Shown piece by piece: positions 7,593 to 15,296 of a stretch of 19,873 bases of DNA (its first letter is position 1; each line of letters opens with the position of its first letter). Below the pieces are notes generated by a model. It worked only from the letters and a program-made list of their open reading frames with translations, was not told the origin of the DNA and did no database searches. This DNA is from JBIOJM01 sp044450785. GTDB lineage: Bacteria; Planctomycetota; Planctomycetia; Isosphaerales; Isosphaeraceae. The DNA lies in NCBI GenBank assembly GCA_044450785.1, contig JBIOJM010000175.1:1-19873 (forward strand), in the 5' to 3' direction. A program made the position numbers and the translations under genes.

Positions 7593-8933
7593 TTATGTTC
7601 CGATCGTCACGCCGGGGACGACCCCGGCGCGATGGCCCTGCCAGTGCGCAGGCTCTCCTACGTGCGCTCGCCGGCGCGGCGAATTCACGCCCGGCTTTTC
7701 ACTGTGCGGCGGTGCGACGAGCTCGCGAATCAGCTCGAACCAATGGTTGCAGCAGAGCCTTTGTTCGTGGTGCGCGATCAAGGTGGATCGTCCCCGCTCG
7801 CCCATGCGCCGGCCGACGGTCGGGTCGGCGGCCAGCAGCTCCAGGGCCGCGATCACGCCGTCAACGTCGCCCGGCTTGACGGCGAATCCGCAGCCCGCGC
7901 TCCGGATCGTATCGGCCGACTCGCAATGCTCGGGGCCGACAAAGACGGCCGGCCGGCTCGCCGCCATCACTCCGTACAGTTTGCCGGGCACGACGATCCC
8001 CGTCATCTCCGGCCGCATCGAGATCAAGTGGACGTCGGCCAGCGAGAGCGACGTGTGCAACTGGTCGCGCGCCACGTAGTCGAGCAGGCGGACGTTCGTC
8101 AATAAGTCGCGCTCCCGGGCAGCCCTGATTTCGCCCAGGCGCGGGCCGCCTCCGACGAACATGAACACGATGTCCGTACGGTCACGCAGCCGGCGGGCCG
8201 CTTCCAGGAACTCGTCGAAGGAATGGGCCAGACCCAGGTTCCCCGAATACATCGCCACGAACGCATCGCCCAACCCGAGCGACTTGCGGAGCGGGTTGGC
8301 CGCTCGCGGGGTCGGGTAGATCTCGTCGCGCCGGCTCCAGACCGGGATCGTCACGATTCGTTCGGGCGGCACCTGCTTCTGCGCGATCCGGTCGGCCATG
8401 TATGGTCCGAGCACGACGACCCTGTCGGCACGGCGATAAACGAAACCAGAGAGCCGGTGCAGGAACCGGCCGAAGAGACTGTGCGGCGACATCCGGCGGA
8501 GTGCCAGGCTGGCGTCGGGGTGGAGGTCCATGCTCCAGTAGACGTGTCGCGTCCCTCGGATCCGCTTCAAGAGGCTGCCGATCAGGCCGATGAGCGGAGG
8601 GGTCGTGAGCGTGACCACCACGTCGAAGCGGGGCAGGGAAACGGCCTTGAGGACGGCGCCGGCGTAGAAACTCAGATAATCGGTCATCCTGGCCCAGGTG
8701 CCGCGGCGGCCCAGTGACGTCGCGGGCACGCGGTGGACGTGCACGCCCTCGTGAATTTCGTGACGGGGAGGCCTGGGCGCTCCCGGCTGGTAGCGGCTCC
8801 GAGACGACAGGACGTGACACTCGAATCCACGCACCGCCATCGATTCGGCAAGGTCGGTCAAGTGCTGGGCGGTGGAAGCGCAGTCGGGCCAGTAATACTG
8901 GTTGATGAAGAGAATTCGCTTGCCCTTCACCAT
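7593..8933 (-). CDS. GT4-family glycosyltransferase (WbuB-like)
   Basis: This is a 446-residue GT-B-fold glycosyltransferase that probably transfers a sugar during exopolysaccharide or O-antigen assembly at the inner membrane. The N-terminal lobe opens with ILFINQYYWPD, and 'STAQHLTDLAESMAVRGFECHVLS' lies near residues 19-43, as in WbuB/WbnH-like enzymes. The C-terminal lobe has MYSGNLGLAHSFDEFLEAA, FVGGGPR, and the donor-binding segment VVPGKLYGVMAASRPAVFVG near 320-345. The last 35 or so residues are low in structure and rich in His, Arg and Pro, ending just short of the hairpin repeat, so they may be a read-through tail. The ATG at 8933 overlaps the previous gene's stop by seven bases, which implies translational coupling with the fucose-synthase-like gene. 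Confidence 0.92.
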   Translation of the reverse strand: MVKGKRILFINQYYWPDCASTAQHLTDLAESMAVRGFECHVLSSRSRYQPGAPRPPRHEIHEGVHVHRVPATSLGRRGTWARMTDYLSFYAGAVLKAVSLPRFDVVVTLTTPPLIGLIGSLLKRIRGTRHVYWSMDLHPDASLALRRMSPHSLFGRFLHRLSGFVYRRADRVVVLGPYMADRIAQKQVPPERIVTIPVWSRRDEIYPTPRAANPLRKSLGLGDAFVAMYSGNLGLAHSFDEFLEAARRLRDRTDIVFMFVGGGPRLGEIRAARERDLLTNVRLLDYVARDQLHTSLSLADVHLISMRPEMTGIVVPGKLYGVMAASRPAVFVGPEHCESADTIRSAGCGFAVKPGDVDGVIAALELLAADPTVGRRMGERGRSTLIAHHEQRLCCNHWFELIRELVAPPHSEKPGVNSPRRRAHVGEPAHWQGHRAGVVPGVTIGT

Positions 8934-9889
8934 TTCGCATCCGCCTGGGCCTTGTTGGCCCGATACCAGGAGATCGTCTTGTCTAGGCCCGGCCCGAGAG
9001 CCGTCGGCGGCGCCCAGCCGTCGAGCACTTGCTTCATCCGGCTGACGTCGAGCACTTTCAACATGGCGCCGTCGGGTTTATCGGTGTTCCAGGCGATTTT
9101 TCCCCGAAAACCGGTCACCTTGTTGATCGTCTCGACCAGCTCCCGGATCGAGGTGCCGATTCCTGTCCCGATGTTCAAGGGGGTCGTGACGTCGTTGTAC
9201 TTCTCGGCCGCCAGCACGATCGCGTCCGCGCAGTCCTCGACGTAGATGAACTCGCGGACCGGGTTGCCGGTGCCCCAGACCTCGATGCTCTTGGCCTTCG
9301 CGAGATCGGCCTCGACCCATTTCCGGATCAGGGCCGCCACCACGTGCGAACGCTCGGTATTGTAGGAGTCGCCGGGCCCGTACAGGTTGGTGAGGATCAG
9401 GTGGATCGAGTCGAGCCCGTATTGCTTCTTGTACGCCTCGCCCTGCACGGCCAGCATCTTCTTGGTCAATCCGTAGTTCACGACGCTGGCATGGCAGGGG
9501 CCTGCCCAGAGGTCCGGCTCCTTCAAGTGCCCCTCGAGGTACCCCGGATAGCTGCACGCCGTGCCGATGTTGACGACCTTGGAGACCTTCGCCAGCCGGG
9601 CGGCCTCCATCAGGTTGGCGCCCATCACGAGATTGGAGTAATAAAGCTTTGCCGGCTCATTCTGGTTGATGCCGATGCCGCCGTAGTACGCCGCAGTGTG
9701 GAACAGCAGGTCGCAGGGATGCTCGAGCAGGCAGCGGAGGCATGCATCGAGCGAGACGAGGTTATAGTCGCGCTGCCTCGGCACGAACACGTTGGCCCCG
9801 TAGCTCTGCAGCCGCTTGACCACGTGCTGGCCCAAAAACCCGGCCCCGCCGGTCACGGTGACGTGCTTGAAGGACCAGTAGCTTTTCAT
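8927..9889 (-). CDS. NAD(P)-dependent sugar epimerase, GDP-L-fucose synthase-like
   Basis: This is a 320-residue extended SDR. It has the Rossmann motif TGGAGFLG at 13-20 and the catalytic YxxxK as Tyr139-Lys143. The block GTACSYP at 109-115 aligns with GSSCIYP of GDP-L-fucose synthase, with Thr110 in place of the usual Ser and the Cys kept. NLYGPGD and 'SHVVAALIRK' also match that family. The enzyme would convert a GDP-4-keto-6-deoxy-mannose-type nucleotide into GDP-fucose or a related sugar in the cytosol. The ATG at 9889 has GGAG seven bases upstream; an in-frame TTG at 9916 is less likely. It overlaps the glycosyltransferase start by seven bases and follows another SDR by 29. Family is confident; the exact product is less so. 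Confidence 0.88.
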   Translation of the reverse strand: MKSYWSFKHVTVTGGAGFLGQHVVKRLQSYGANVFVPRQRDYNLVSLDACLRCLLEHPCDLLFHTAAYYGGIGINQNEPAKLYYSNLVMGANLMEAARLAKVSKVVNIGTACSYPGYLEGHLKEPDLWAGPCHASVVNYGLTKKMLAVQGEAYKKQYGLDSIHLILTNLYGPGDSYNTERSHVVAALIRKWVEADLAKAKSIEVWGTGNPVREFIYVEDCADAIVLAAEKYNDVTTPLNIGTGIGTSIRELVETINKVTGFRGKIAWNTDKPDGAMLKVLDVSRMKQVLDGWAPPTALGPGLDKTISWYRANKAQADAKW

Positions 9890-9918
9890 GAAGTGGCTCC
9901 AAGAAGTCGTGTTCAAGA

Positions 9919-10848
9919 TCAGACATTGGCGAACGGATTTTGAAATTCGATCAGCCTGGCGGCTCGAACCAGCTCGGAGATGCCGCGGTCGAGGTCGACC
10001 GTGGTCTCGAAGCCCTTCTTGCGGATCTTCTCGTAGGAGACTTCGTAGTTGCGCTGATCGGCGTCGCTGCCGACCTCGGCGAAGTGAAGGTAGTAATCGA
10101 CGTGCTCGAGGATCTTGCGGGCGACGTCCTCCTTGGTGAAGTTCATCGTCTCATGCCCGACGTTGTAGACGTCGTCCTTGATTTCGGACCAGCGTTCCAA
10201 GGCGAAAATGAACGATCGCGCCATGTCGCGGACGTGGACGAAGGTCCGCTTGAAGCCCCCCTCGTAGACGATCAGGTTGCGGTTGTGGACGGCCTGGTAC
10301 GTGAAGTCGTTGGGCATGAGATCGAGCCGCATCCGGTTGCTGACGCCGAACGCGGTGGCGAAGCGGTAGGCGACGCTGTTGCCGGCGTCGAGCACCAGTT
10401 GTTCGGCCGCGGCCTTGGTCTCGCCGTAGAGGGTGATCGGCGCGCGGGGGGTTTCCTCGTTGCAGACGTAGTCGGGGATCGAGCCGTAGATGCTGCCCGT
10501 GGAAGCGAACAGGAACTTCTGATCGGGCTTGCGATGGCGGAGCAGGTTGGCGGTCCCATCGACGTTGACCGCCTGGGCGAGCTGGGGCTCTTTCTTGCAG
10601 GCCGGGTAGCCGACGATGGCCGCCAAGTGAACGACCGCGTCCACGCCGTCCAAGGCCGACCGGGCGGTCGCGGGATCGCAGACGTCCCCCTTCAACAGCT
10701 CGAAGAAGCGGTTCGAGCAGCAGGGCAGCAGGCCGTGACCGCCGAACTTGAGCGTGTCGACGACCCGGACGCGGTGTCCCTGGTCGAGGAGCATCGGGAC
10801 CATGGTCGAGCCGACGTAACCGGCTCCGCCGGTGACGAGTACGCGCAT
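9919..10848 (-). CDS. NAD-dependent epimerase/dehydratase (extended SDR)
   Basis: This is a 309-residue sugar-nucleotide SDR. It has TGGAGYVG at 6-13, the acidic ribose-binding Asp31 after the second strand, HLAAIVG at 74-80, the catalytic STGSIYG at 116-122 and YGETK at 141-145. 'RTFVHVRDMARSF' and 'YNVGHETMNFTKEDVA' are typical of epimerases acting on nucleotide-diphosphate sugars. The ATG at 10848 has GGAG six bases upstream; ATG codons at 10860 and beyond would precede the Rossmann strand by extra residues and have weaker context. It is the first gene of a three-gene minus-strand cassette with the fucose-synthase-like SDR and the glycosyltransferase. The substrate (UDP-, dTDP- or GDP-sugar) cannot be fixed from sequence alone. 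Confidence 0.9.
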   Translation of the reverse strand: MRVLVTGGAGYVGSTMVPMLLDQGHRVRVVDTLKFGGHGLLPCCSNRFFELLKGDVCDPATARSALDGVDAVVHLAAIVGYPACKKEPQLAQAVNVDGTANLLRHRKPDQKFLFASTGSIYGSIPDYVCNEETPRAPITLYGETKAAAEQLVLDAGNSVAYRFATAFGVSNRMRLDLMPNDFTYQAVHNRNLIVYEGGFKRTFVHVRDMARSFIFALERWSEIKDDVYNVGHETMNFTKEDVARKILEHVDYYLHFAEVGSDADQRNYEVSYEKIRKKGFETTVDLDRGISELVRAARLIEFQNPFANV

Positions 10849-11098
10849 CGCAGGCTCCATCCTGGGTGACTCGAGTCGCGCCTGGAACGTCGAGGGTGTC
10901 CGCAAAGGGAAATGAGCGGCAAGGCGAGACGGGCAGAACGATCAACACCCCAGGCCCTCGTCCTTGCGGCCTTCATCCGTTGGGTTGCTCTTCGCGACAG
11001 GCGATCATCCGTTCTTCCGGGCGGGCGTTTCGGCCCTCACCGGAACCGTCCTGTCGGGGCGACACTATCGCCGAGTCAAGACGACATGTCAACGCCAC

Positions 11099-11782
11099 TT
11101 AGAAGGAAAGTTGATAGCCGATGAAAAAGATGGCGGCGTCGGCGCAGAGATGACTGATCCACGGGCCGTACAGCGAGCGGGTATGGTGATAGAGCCACGC
11201 CCACGCGGCTCCCCCGATTGCCACGAATAGCGGGAGCGCATAGGTGAGGAATGAGGACCATCCGAAGAATCCGGCCACGATGAGCACGTGATGGGCCATG
11301 AAGCCCACACTCGACCAGAGGATTGCGGCGCTCACGGAGGTGCGACGCTTCAGCCTTCCGAAAACAAACCAGCGCCAGTAGTATTCCTCCAAGCCTGAAT
11401 GCCCCAGTGCATAAAACGTGCTGAGTGCGATATAGCGAGAAGGCGAGTCCACTCCCAGCCCCTTGAGCTTGGCGTGAATGCCATCCACGGCTGTGGCGAA
11501 ATAACCCGCGGGCAAGAGCCAAAGGTGAACGACGAGCAACGTCGCGGCGACAATGATGACCCCCGATCCGATGCCCCAAACGAAATCCGTCATCGACGGG
11601 CGGTGTACATCGATCTTTTCTTTGAGTATCGACGCGGTCCACACCGCGGGGAGTCCGAACTGCAGGACTTTCCCCAGAGCGTAAACTCCCTGCTGTACGA
11701 CCGTCGGCGCGTTGGCGAGAAGGTCGAAATAGAGAAACGTCAACGCCGTCGGGTAGACGATCGCGACCACGATACTCAGCAT
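11099..11782 (-). CDS. CPBP-family intramembrane metalloprotease
   Basis: This is a 227-residue multi-pass protein with the three CPBP/Abi signatures: EEYYWR at 132-137 (EExxxR), FMAHH at 161-165 (FxxxH), and HLCAD at 211-215 (HxxxD/N). Members include Rce1-like CAAX proteases and bacteriocin-immunity proteins; the substrate here is unknown. Hydrophobic helices begin at the first residues, so the ATG at 11782 looks like the native start, although no Shine-Dalgarno sequence precedes it. The frame stays open upstream to a TTG at 11920. That 46-residue extension includes a translated copy of the neighbouring nucleotidyltransferase N-terminus, joined exactly at the CPBP Met. Whether the cell makes the short or the chimeric form is undecided. 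Confidence 0.85.
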   Translation of the reverse strand: MLSIVVAIVYPTALTFLYFDLLANAPTVVQQGVYALGKVLQFGLPAVWTASILKEKIDVHRPSMTDFVWGIGSGVIIVAATLLVVHLWLLPAGYFATAVDGIHAKLKGLGVDSPSRYIALSTFYALGHSGLEEYYWRWFVFGRLKRRTSVSAAILWSSVGFMAHHVLIVAGFFGWSSFLTYALPLFVAIGGAAWAWLYHHTRSLYGPWISHLCADAAIFFIGYQLSF

Positions 11783-11842
11783 GCGGGGATGACCATGGTG
11801 GCCGACCGCGTATCCGCCCACGATCAGGCAGCGAACTTCATT
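11783..11842 (-). pseudogene. Duplicated 5' fragment of the nucleotidyltransferase gene
   Basis: These 60 bases match 12291-12350 at 54 positions, in the same orientation. They encode the nucleotidyltransferase segment VRCLIVGGYAVGHHGHPR (original VRYLIVGGYAVGYHGHPR). The match stops just before the catalytic DxD, directly against the CPBP start codon. The fragment keeps the nucleotidyltransferase reading frame and that frame continues into CPBP. Confidence 0.85.
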
Positions 11843-11957
11843 GGTCTGGGACTTGGGCGGCCGGGGCAATTGCCTTTTCTCGCGGTTGTCTTCGTCGGAT
11901 AGGAGAAAACGGGTTTGCAATGAATGGACAGGCTTGGGCAGGAGCGGGAAGCGGAGC

Positions 11958-12398
11958 TCATCCCAGATGCTCGAGATCGGCCAGATCCTGAAACCGGCCG
12001 ACGGCCCGTTTATTCTGCTTGAGATGATCGAGAGCGATGAAGCGAACGGTCAAGCCCGCGAGATCCACTTCGACCTTCGAAGCAAAGCTCGTCTCGAAAT
12101 CGAGAGCGAGCACACTCGTCAGCAGATCGATTCGATTCGGAGGCACTCCGAGTTGAATCGTGTATCCGGGCCGGAGAAAGTCCTCCGCCTCCAAGCCCAA
12201 CGAGGAAAAACCAAACTCGGCCAGCGACTGGATCAACCTCGCCGCATTCTCGGGCGTGGACTCGATCCAGACATCGATATCCTTCGTATAGCGGGGATGC
12301 CCATGGTAGCCGACCGCGTATCCGCCCACGATCAGGTAGCGGACGTTATTTCTGTTTAACGATTCGAAGAACTCTCTGAAATCCTGGTTGAGTTCCAT
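11958..12398 (-). CDS. Minimal nucleotidyltransferase (AbiEii/MNT-like)
   Basis: This is a 146-residue DNA-polymerase-beta-type nucleotidyltransferase. It has the GG signature in LIVGGYAVG (Gly25-Gly26), the metal-binding DxD as Asp40/Asp42 in KDIDVWI, and a third acidic residue, Asp91, in NRIDLL. All three catalytic positions are present, so it is probably active. Relatives act as toxins in AbiE/MenA-type or MNT-HEPN systems or modify small molecules; which applies here is inferred. The ATG at 12398 lies inside the upstream small gene, giving a 53-base overlap. A 60-bp part of this gene (12291-12350) is duplicated at 11783-11842 in front of the CPBP gene. Confidence 0.85.
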   Translation of the reverse strand: MELNQDFREFFESLNRNNVRYLIVGGYAVGYHGHPRYTKDIDVWIESTPENAARLIQSLAEFGFSSLGLEAEDFLRPGYTIQLGVPPNRIDLLTSVLALDFETSFASKVEVDLAGLTVRFIALDHLKQNKRAVGRFQDLADLEHLG

Positions 12399-12540
12399 GC
12401 TTCCAAAGGTGGTACTCCCTCCGGATGTCCTCGAGCGCTTCCAGGCGCTCCTGAGGAGTGCGTGACTGCCAGAACGCGAAGTCGCTTTCCTGCTCGTCTG
12501 TTTTTACTTTGCGGACCTGGGTTTTGTCCATCCGTTCCAT
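12346..12540 (-). CDS. Small partner protein of the nucleotidyltransferase
   Basis: This is a 64-residue charged protein: a basic N-terminus, FWQSRTPQERLEALEDIRRE at about 23-42, then YHLWKHG and a basic tail. The WQSRTPxERLEALExxRREYHxWKxG pattern is one I recall as commonly encoded directly before this type of nucleotidyltransferase. The ATG at 12540 has GAGG six bases upstream. Earlier in-frame ATGs at 12573 and 12585 lack such a site. It overlaps the nucleotidyltransferase gene by 53 bases, so their translation is probably coupled. A role as antitoxin or adaptor is a guess from the gene pairing. No DNA-binding fold was recognised. Confidence 0.75.
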   Translation of the reverse strand: MERMDKTQVRKVKTDEQESDFAFWQSRTPQERLEALEDIRREYHLWKHGTQPGFQRVLRIVKQK

Positions 12541-12627
12541 GAATTGCCTCGCTCCCTGAAAGCAGACTCCCATGACCTGGAACATTCTACCAGGAAATCA
12601 GGTAGTCCGTACGTGATGGATTCGAGG

Positions 12628-12633
12628 TATAAT
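12628..12633 (+). promoter_or_regulatory. Candidate -10 box upstream of Uma2 gene
   Basis: A perfect TATAAT lies 60 bases before the chosen Uma2 start, in otherwise GC-rich DNA between divergently transcribed genes. No good -35 hexamer was found at 16-18 bases upstream, so this is tentative. Confidence 0.35.
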
Positions 12634-12692
12634 CCTGACACGGACTCCAGGCGATGTCCGTGGAACGAACCTCCGGATCAAGAGGCGGATCG

Positions 12693-13274
12693 ATGAGCAC
12701 CGTAGATCAAAAAACGTATACTCCGGAAGACCTCCTGGCGATGCCCAACCGGAAGGATTACGAGTTGGTCGACGGCCACCTTGTGGAGCGTGAAATGAGC
12801 CGCCTATCAAGCTGGGTGGGGGGACAAGTGTATTATGCGCTCAATGCTTTTCTGCGCGAGCAACCGCTCGGCTGGGCCTGGCCGGCCGACCAAGGATATG
12901 CCTGTTTCCCCGACGCCCCCGGGAAAGTGCGAAAGCCCGACGTCTCGTTCATCCGCAAGGATCGTCTGCCGGATGCCCTCACGTCGGAGGGATACACGTA
13001 CATTCCTCCCGACCTCGCGGTCGAGGTCCTCTCACCCAACGAGTCGGCCTATGACGTCGAGAACAAGGTCCTTGAATATCTGAGTGCAGGTGTGGCTCTC
13101 GTCTGGGTGATCAACCCCGAGGCTCGCACCGTTCACATCCATCGTGAAGACGGCTCGGTGGGCTGGCTCCGTGAAGACGGTGAGTTATCGGGCGAACACG
13201 TGGTCCCGGGATTCCGTTGTCGCGTGGCCGCCATCTTTCCCCCGATGCCCGCCGGGTCACCCGCGGCTGGCTGA
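12693..13274 (+). CDS. Uma2-family (DUF820) PD-(D/E)XK-type protein
   Basis: This is a 193-residue protein with the Uma2 pattern: YTPEDLLAMP near the start, ELVDGHLVER with Glu24, RKPDVSFI with Asp83, LAVEVLSPNE with Glu111, and ENKVLEYL with Lys125. It ends in a beta-rich half with VWVINPEARTV and GFRCRV. The family has a restriction-endonuclease-like fold and is amplified in cyanobacteria and planctomycetes, but its biological role is poorly known. The ATG at 12693 has AGAGG seven bases upstream. An in-frame ATG at 12654 would add 13 residues before the conserved region and lacks a site. The stop lies 30 bases before glmS on the same strand, so read-through transcription is possible. It is divergent from the nucleotidyltransferase pair. 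Confidence 0.9.
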   Translation: MSTVDQKTYTPEDLLAMPNRKDYELVDGHLVEREMSRLSSWVGGQVYYALNAFLREQPLGWAWPADQGYACFPDAPGKVRKPDVSFIRKDRLPDALTSEGYTYIPPDLAVEVLSPNESAYDVENKVLEYLSAGVALVWVINPEARTVHIHREDGSVGWLREDGELSGEHVVPGFRCRVAAIFPPMPAGSPAAG

Positions 13275-13304
13275 GCAGGACTCGAATAGACGAGGATGGT
13301 GTGC

Positions 13305-15146
13305 ATGTGCGGGATCGTCGGATACACCGGGGGGCACGAGGCCGCTCCGATCCTGGTCGCGGGGCTGCGGCGTCTCGAATATCGCGGCTATGACAGTGCC
13401 GGAATTGCCACGATTGACCGGAATCAACTGATCGTGCGGAAGCGGGCCGGTCGAGTCCGGGTCCTCGAGGAATTGCTCGAACGCGAATCGGCCCCGGGTG
13501 TCTGTGGGATCAGCCACACGCGGTGGGCGACGCATGGGCCGGCGACCGACCGCAACGCCCACCCGCACCTGGGAGGGCGCGCGGGAGCGGCCACGGTCGC
13601 CCTGGTGCACAACGGCGTGATCGAGAACCATGCTTCGCTGCGCCACGAGCTCGAGTCGCAGGGGTTCGCGTTCGTCAGCCAGACCGACACGGAGGTCGTT
13701 GCTCACTTGATTGCGCGCGAGCTGGAAACCAGCGACGATCTGTTCGGGGCCGTCCAGCGTGCGTTGCCGCGCCTCGAAGGGACGTATGGGCTGGCGGTTG
13801 TCAGTCCGAAGCGGCCCGGCGAGGTCGTCGGCGCTCGATTTGGAAGTCCGCTGGTGGTCGGTTTGGGCGAGGGCGAGCACCTGCTGGCCAGCGACCCGAT
13901 CGCCATTGCTCCTCACACGGCGCGGGTCGCGTTCTTGCAAGACGGCGAGGTCGTCCGTCTGACCGACCATGACTTCGAGATTCGCCACCTCGAGCACGGA
14001 TCGATCACGCCGCGAATCGACCGGATCGACTGGAAGCCAGACGCGGTCGAGCTCGGCGGCCACGCCCACTACATGCTCAAGGAGATTCGCGAGCAGCCCG
14101 AGACGGTGATCAACGCCTGCCGTGGCCGGCTGCGCCGGGCTGAGGCGACCGCGCAGTTCGGCGGTCTGAACCTCTCGGTCCGCCAGCTCCGCCGCGTGCG
14201 GCGGGTCGTCTTGGCGGCGTGCGGGACGAGCTGGCATGCGGCGCTGGTGGGCGAGTACTTGATCGAGCGGCTCGCTCATCTGCCCGTTGAGGTCGAATAC
14301 GCCAGCGAGTTCCGCTACCGCAACGCACCGCTCGACGATCGCACGCTGGTCTTCGTGCTCAGCCAGTCGGGCGAGACGGCCGACACCCTGGGTGCGTTGC
14401 GCGAGGCGAAGCGGCGCGGCCATCCGACGCTGGCGATCGTCAACACGGTCGGCAGCACGATCGCCCGCGAGGCGGACGGTGGAATCTATCTCCATGCCGG
14501 GCTCGAGGTCGGAGTCGCCAGTACCAAGGCGTTCTCGGCCCAGGTCACCGTATTGCTGCTGCTGGCCCTTCATCTCGGCCGGTTGAGACACCTTTCCTTT
14601 CCGGACGGACTGGCCGTGGTCGACGCAATCGAATCGGTTCCCGGCTCAGTCGGAGAAATTCTCAAAACGGAGCCGAAGATCGAGCAGGCGGCCGAAGTCG
14701 TCGCCACGGCCCGAAGCGCGCTCTATCTCGGCCGTGATCTCCACTATCCCGTCGCGCTGGAAGGGGCCCTCAAGCTCAAGGAGATCAGCTACATCCATGC
14801 CGAAGGCTATCCGACGGCCGAGATGAAGCACGGTCCGATCGCGCTGGTCGACGACCAGACTCCGTGCCTGTTCGTCGCGCCGCGAGGCTCGTTGCATGCG
14901 AAGACCCTCAGCAACGTGGAGGAGGTCCGGGCGCGCAACGGACTGGTGATCGCCGTCGGGACCGAGGGCGACCGCTCGCTCGCTGCCTTGTCGGATGTCT
15001 TTCTGGCGATCCCGGATGCGCCCGAGATCGTGCAGCCGCTCCTGGCCGTCGTGCCCCTTCAGCTCCTGGCTTACCATGTCGCGCGGCGCCGAGGCTGTGA
15101 CATCGACAAGCCCCGCAACCTGGCCAAGAGCGTGACAGTGGAGTGA
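13305..15146 (+). CDS. glmS: Glutamine-fructose-6-phosphate aminotransferase (isomerizing)
   Basis: This is a 613-residue GlmS, of normal length. It makes glucosamine-6-phosphate from fructose-6-phosphate and glutamine in the cytosol, the first step toward UDP-GlcNAc. The N-terminal Ntn glutaminase domain starts MCGIVGYTGG, with Cys2 becoming the nucleophile after Met removal, and has SHTRWATHG near 70. Two SIS domains follow, with ACGTSWHA near 305, SQSGETADT near 352, STKAFSAQV near 406 and EGALKLKEISYIHAEGYP near 486. The C-terminus KPRNLAKSVTVE is the conserved GlmS end. The ATG at 13305 is required so that Cys lies at position 2, and CGAGG sits nine bases upstream; the ATG at 13296 is rejected. 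No glmS ribozyme was recognised upstream, where there are only 30 bases after the Uma2 gene. Confidence 0.98.
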   Translation: MCGIVGYTGGHEAAPILVAGLRRLEYRGYDSAGIATIDRNQLIVRKRAGRVRVLEELLERESAPGVCGISHTRWATHGPATDRNAHPHLGGRAGAATVALVHNGVIENHASLRHELESQGFAFVSQTDTEVVAHLIARELETSDDLFGAVQRALPRLEGTYGLAVVSPKRPGEVVGARFGSPLVVGLGEGEHLLASDPIAIAPHTARVAFLQDGEVVRLTDHDFEIRHLEHGSITPRIDRIDWKPDAVELGGHAHYMLKEIREQPETVINACRGRLRRAEATAQFGGLNLSVRQLRRVRRVVLAACGTSWHAALVGEYLIERLAHLPVEVEYASEFRYRNAPLDDRTLVFVLSQSGETADTLGALREAKRRGHPTLAIVNTVGSTIAREADGGIYLHAGLEVGVASTKAFSAQVTVLLLLALHLGRLRHLSFPDGLAVVDAIESVPGSVGEILKTEPKIEQAAEVVATARSALYLGRDLHYPVALEGALKLKEISYIHAEGYPTAEMKHGPIALVDDQTPCLFVAPRGSLHAKTLSNVEEVRARNGLVIAVGTEGDRSLAALSDVFLAIPDAPEIVQPLLAVVPLQLLAYHVARRRGCDIDKPRNLAKSVTVE

Positions 15147-15162
15147 GCCTGCGAACCGGGAT

Positions 15163-15180
15163 CGTGAAGCGATCTTCGCG
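15163..15180 (+). terminator. Possible glmS terminator hairpin
   Basis: CGTGAAG and CTTCGCG pair in a seven-base stem (one G-T pair) around a CGAT loop, starting 17 bases after the glmS stop, in the gap before a convergent gene. No T-run follows, so it is only a weak candidate. Confidence 0.3.
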
Positions 15181-15296
15181 CGGTCCACGAATGCAAAACG
15201 AGATCCCGGATGACACGACACCGGGACCTCGTCGGCTTGGTTGCGGCCGTCGCTTTCGGGCGGCTTCCCTGAAACGAACCCGAAAGATCGGCGATC

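Noticed and set aside
13275..13304. glmS ribozyme upstream of glmS
   Set aside because: Only 30 bases separate it from the Uma2 stop and no ribozyme core was recognised; these ribozymes are mainly known from Gram-positive bacteria.
15204..15226. TCCCGG...CCGGGA inverted repeat after glmS as a terminator
   Set aside because: Six-base stem with an 11-base loop and no T-run; the hairpin at 15163-15180 is the better candidate, itself weak.
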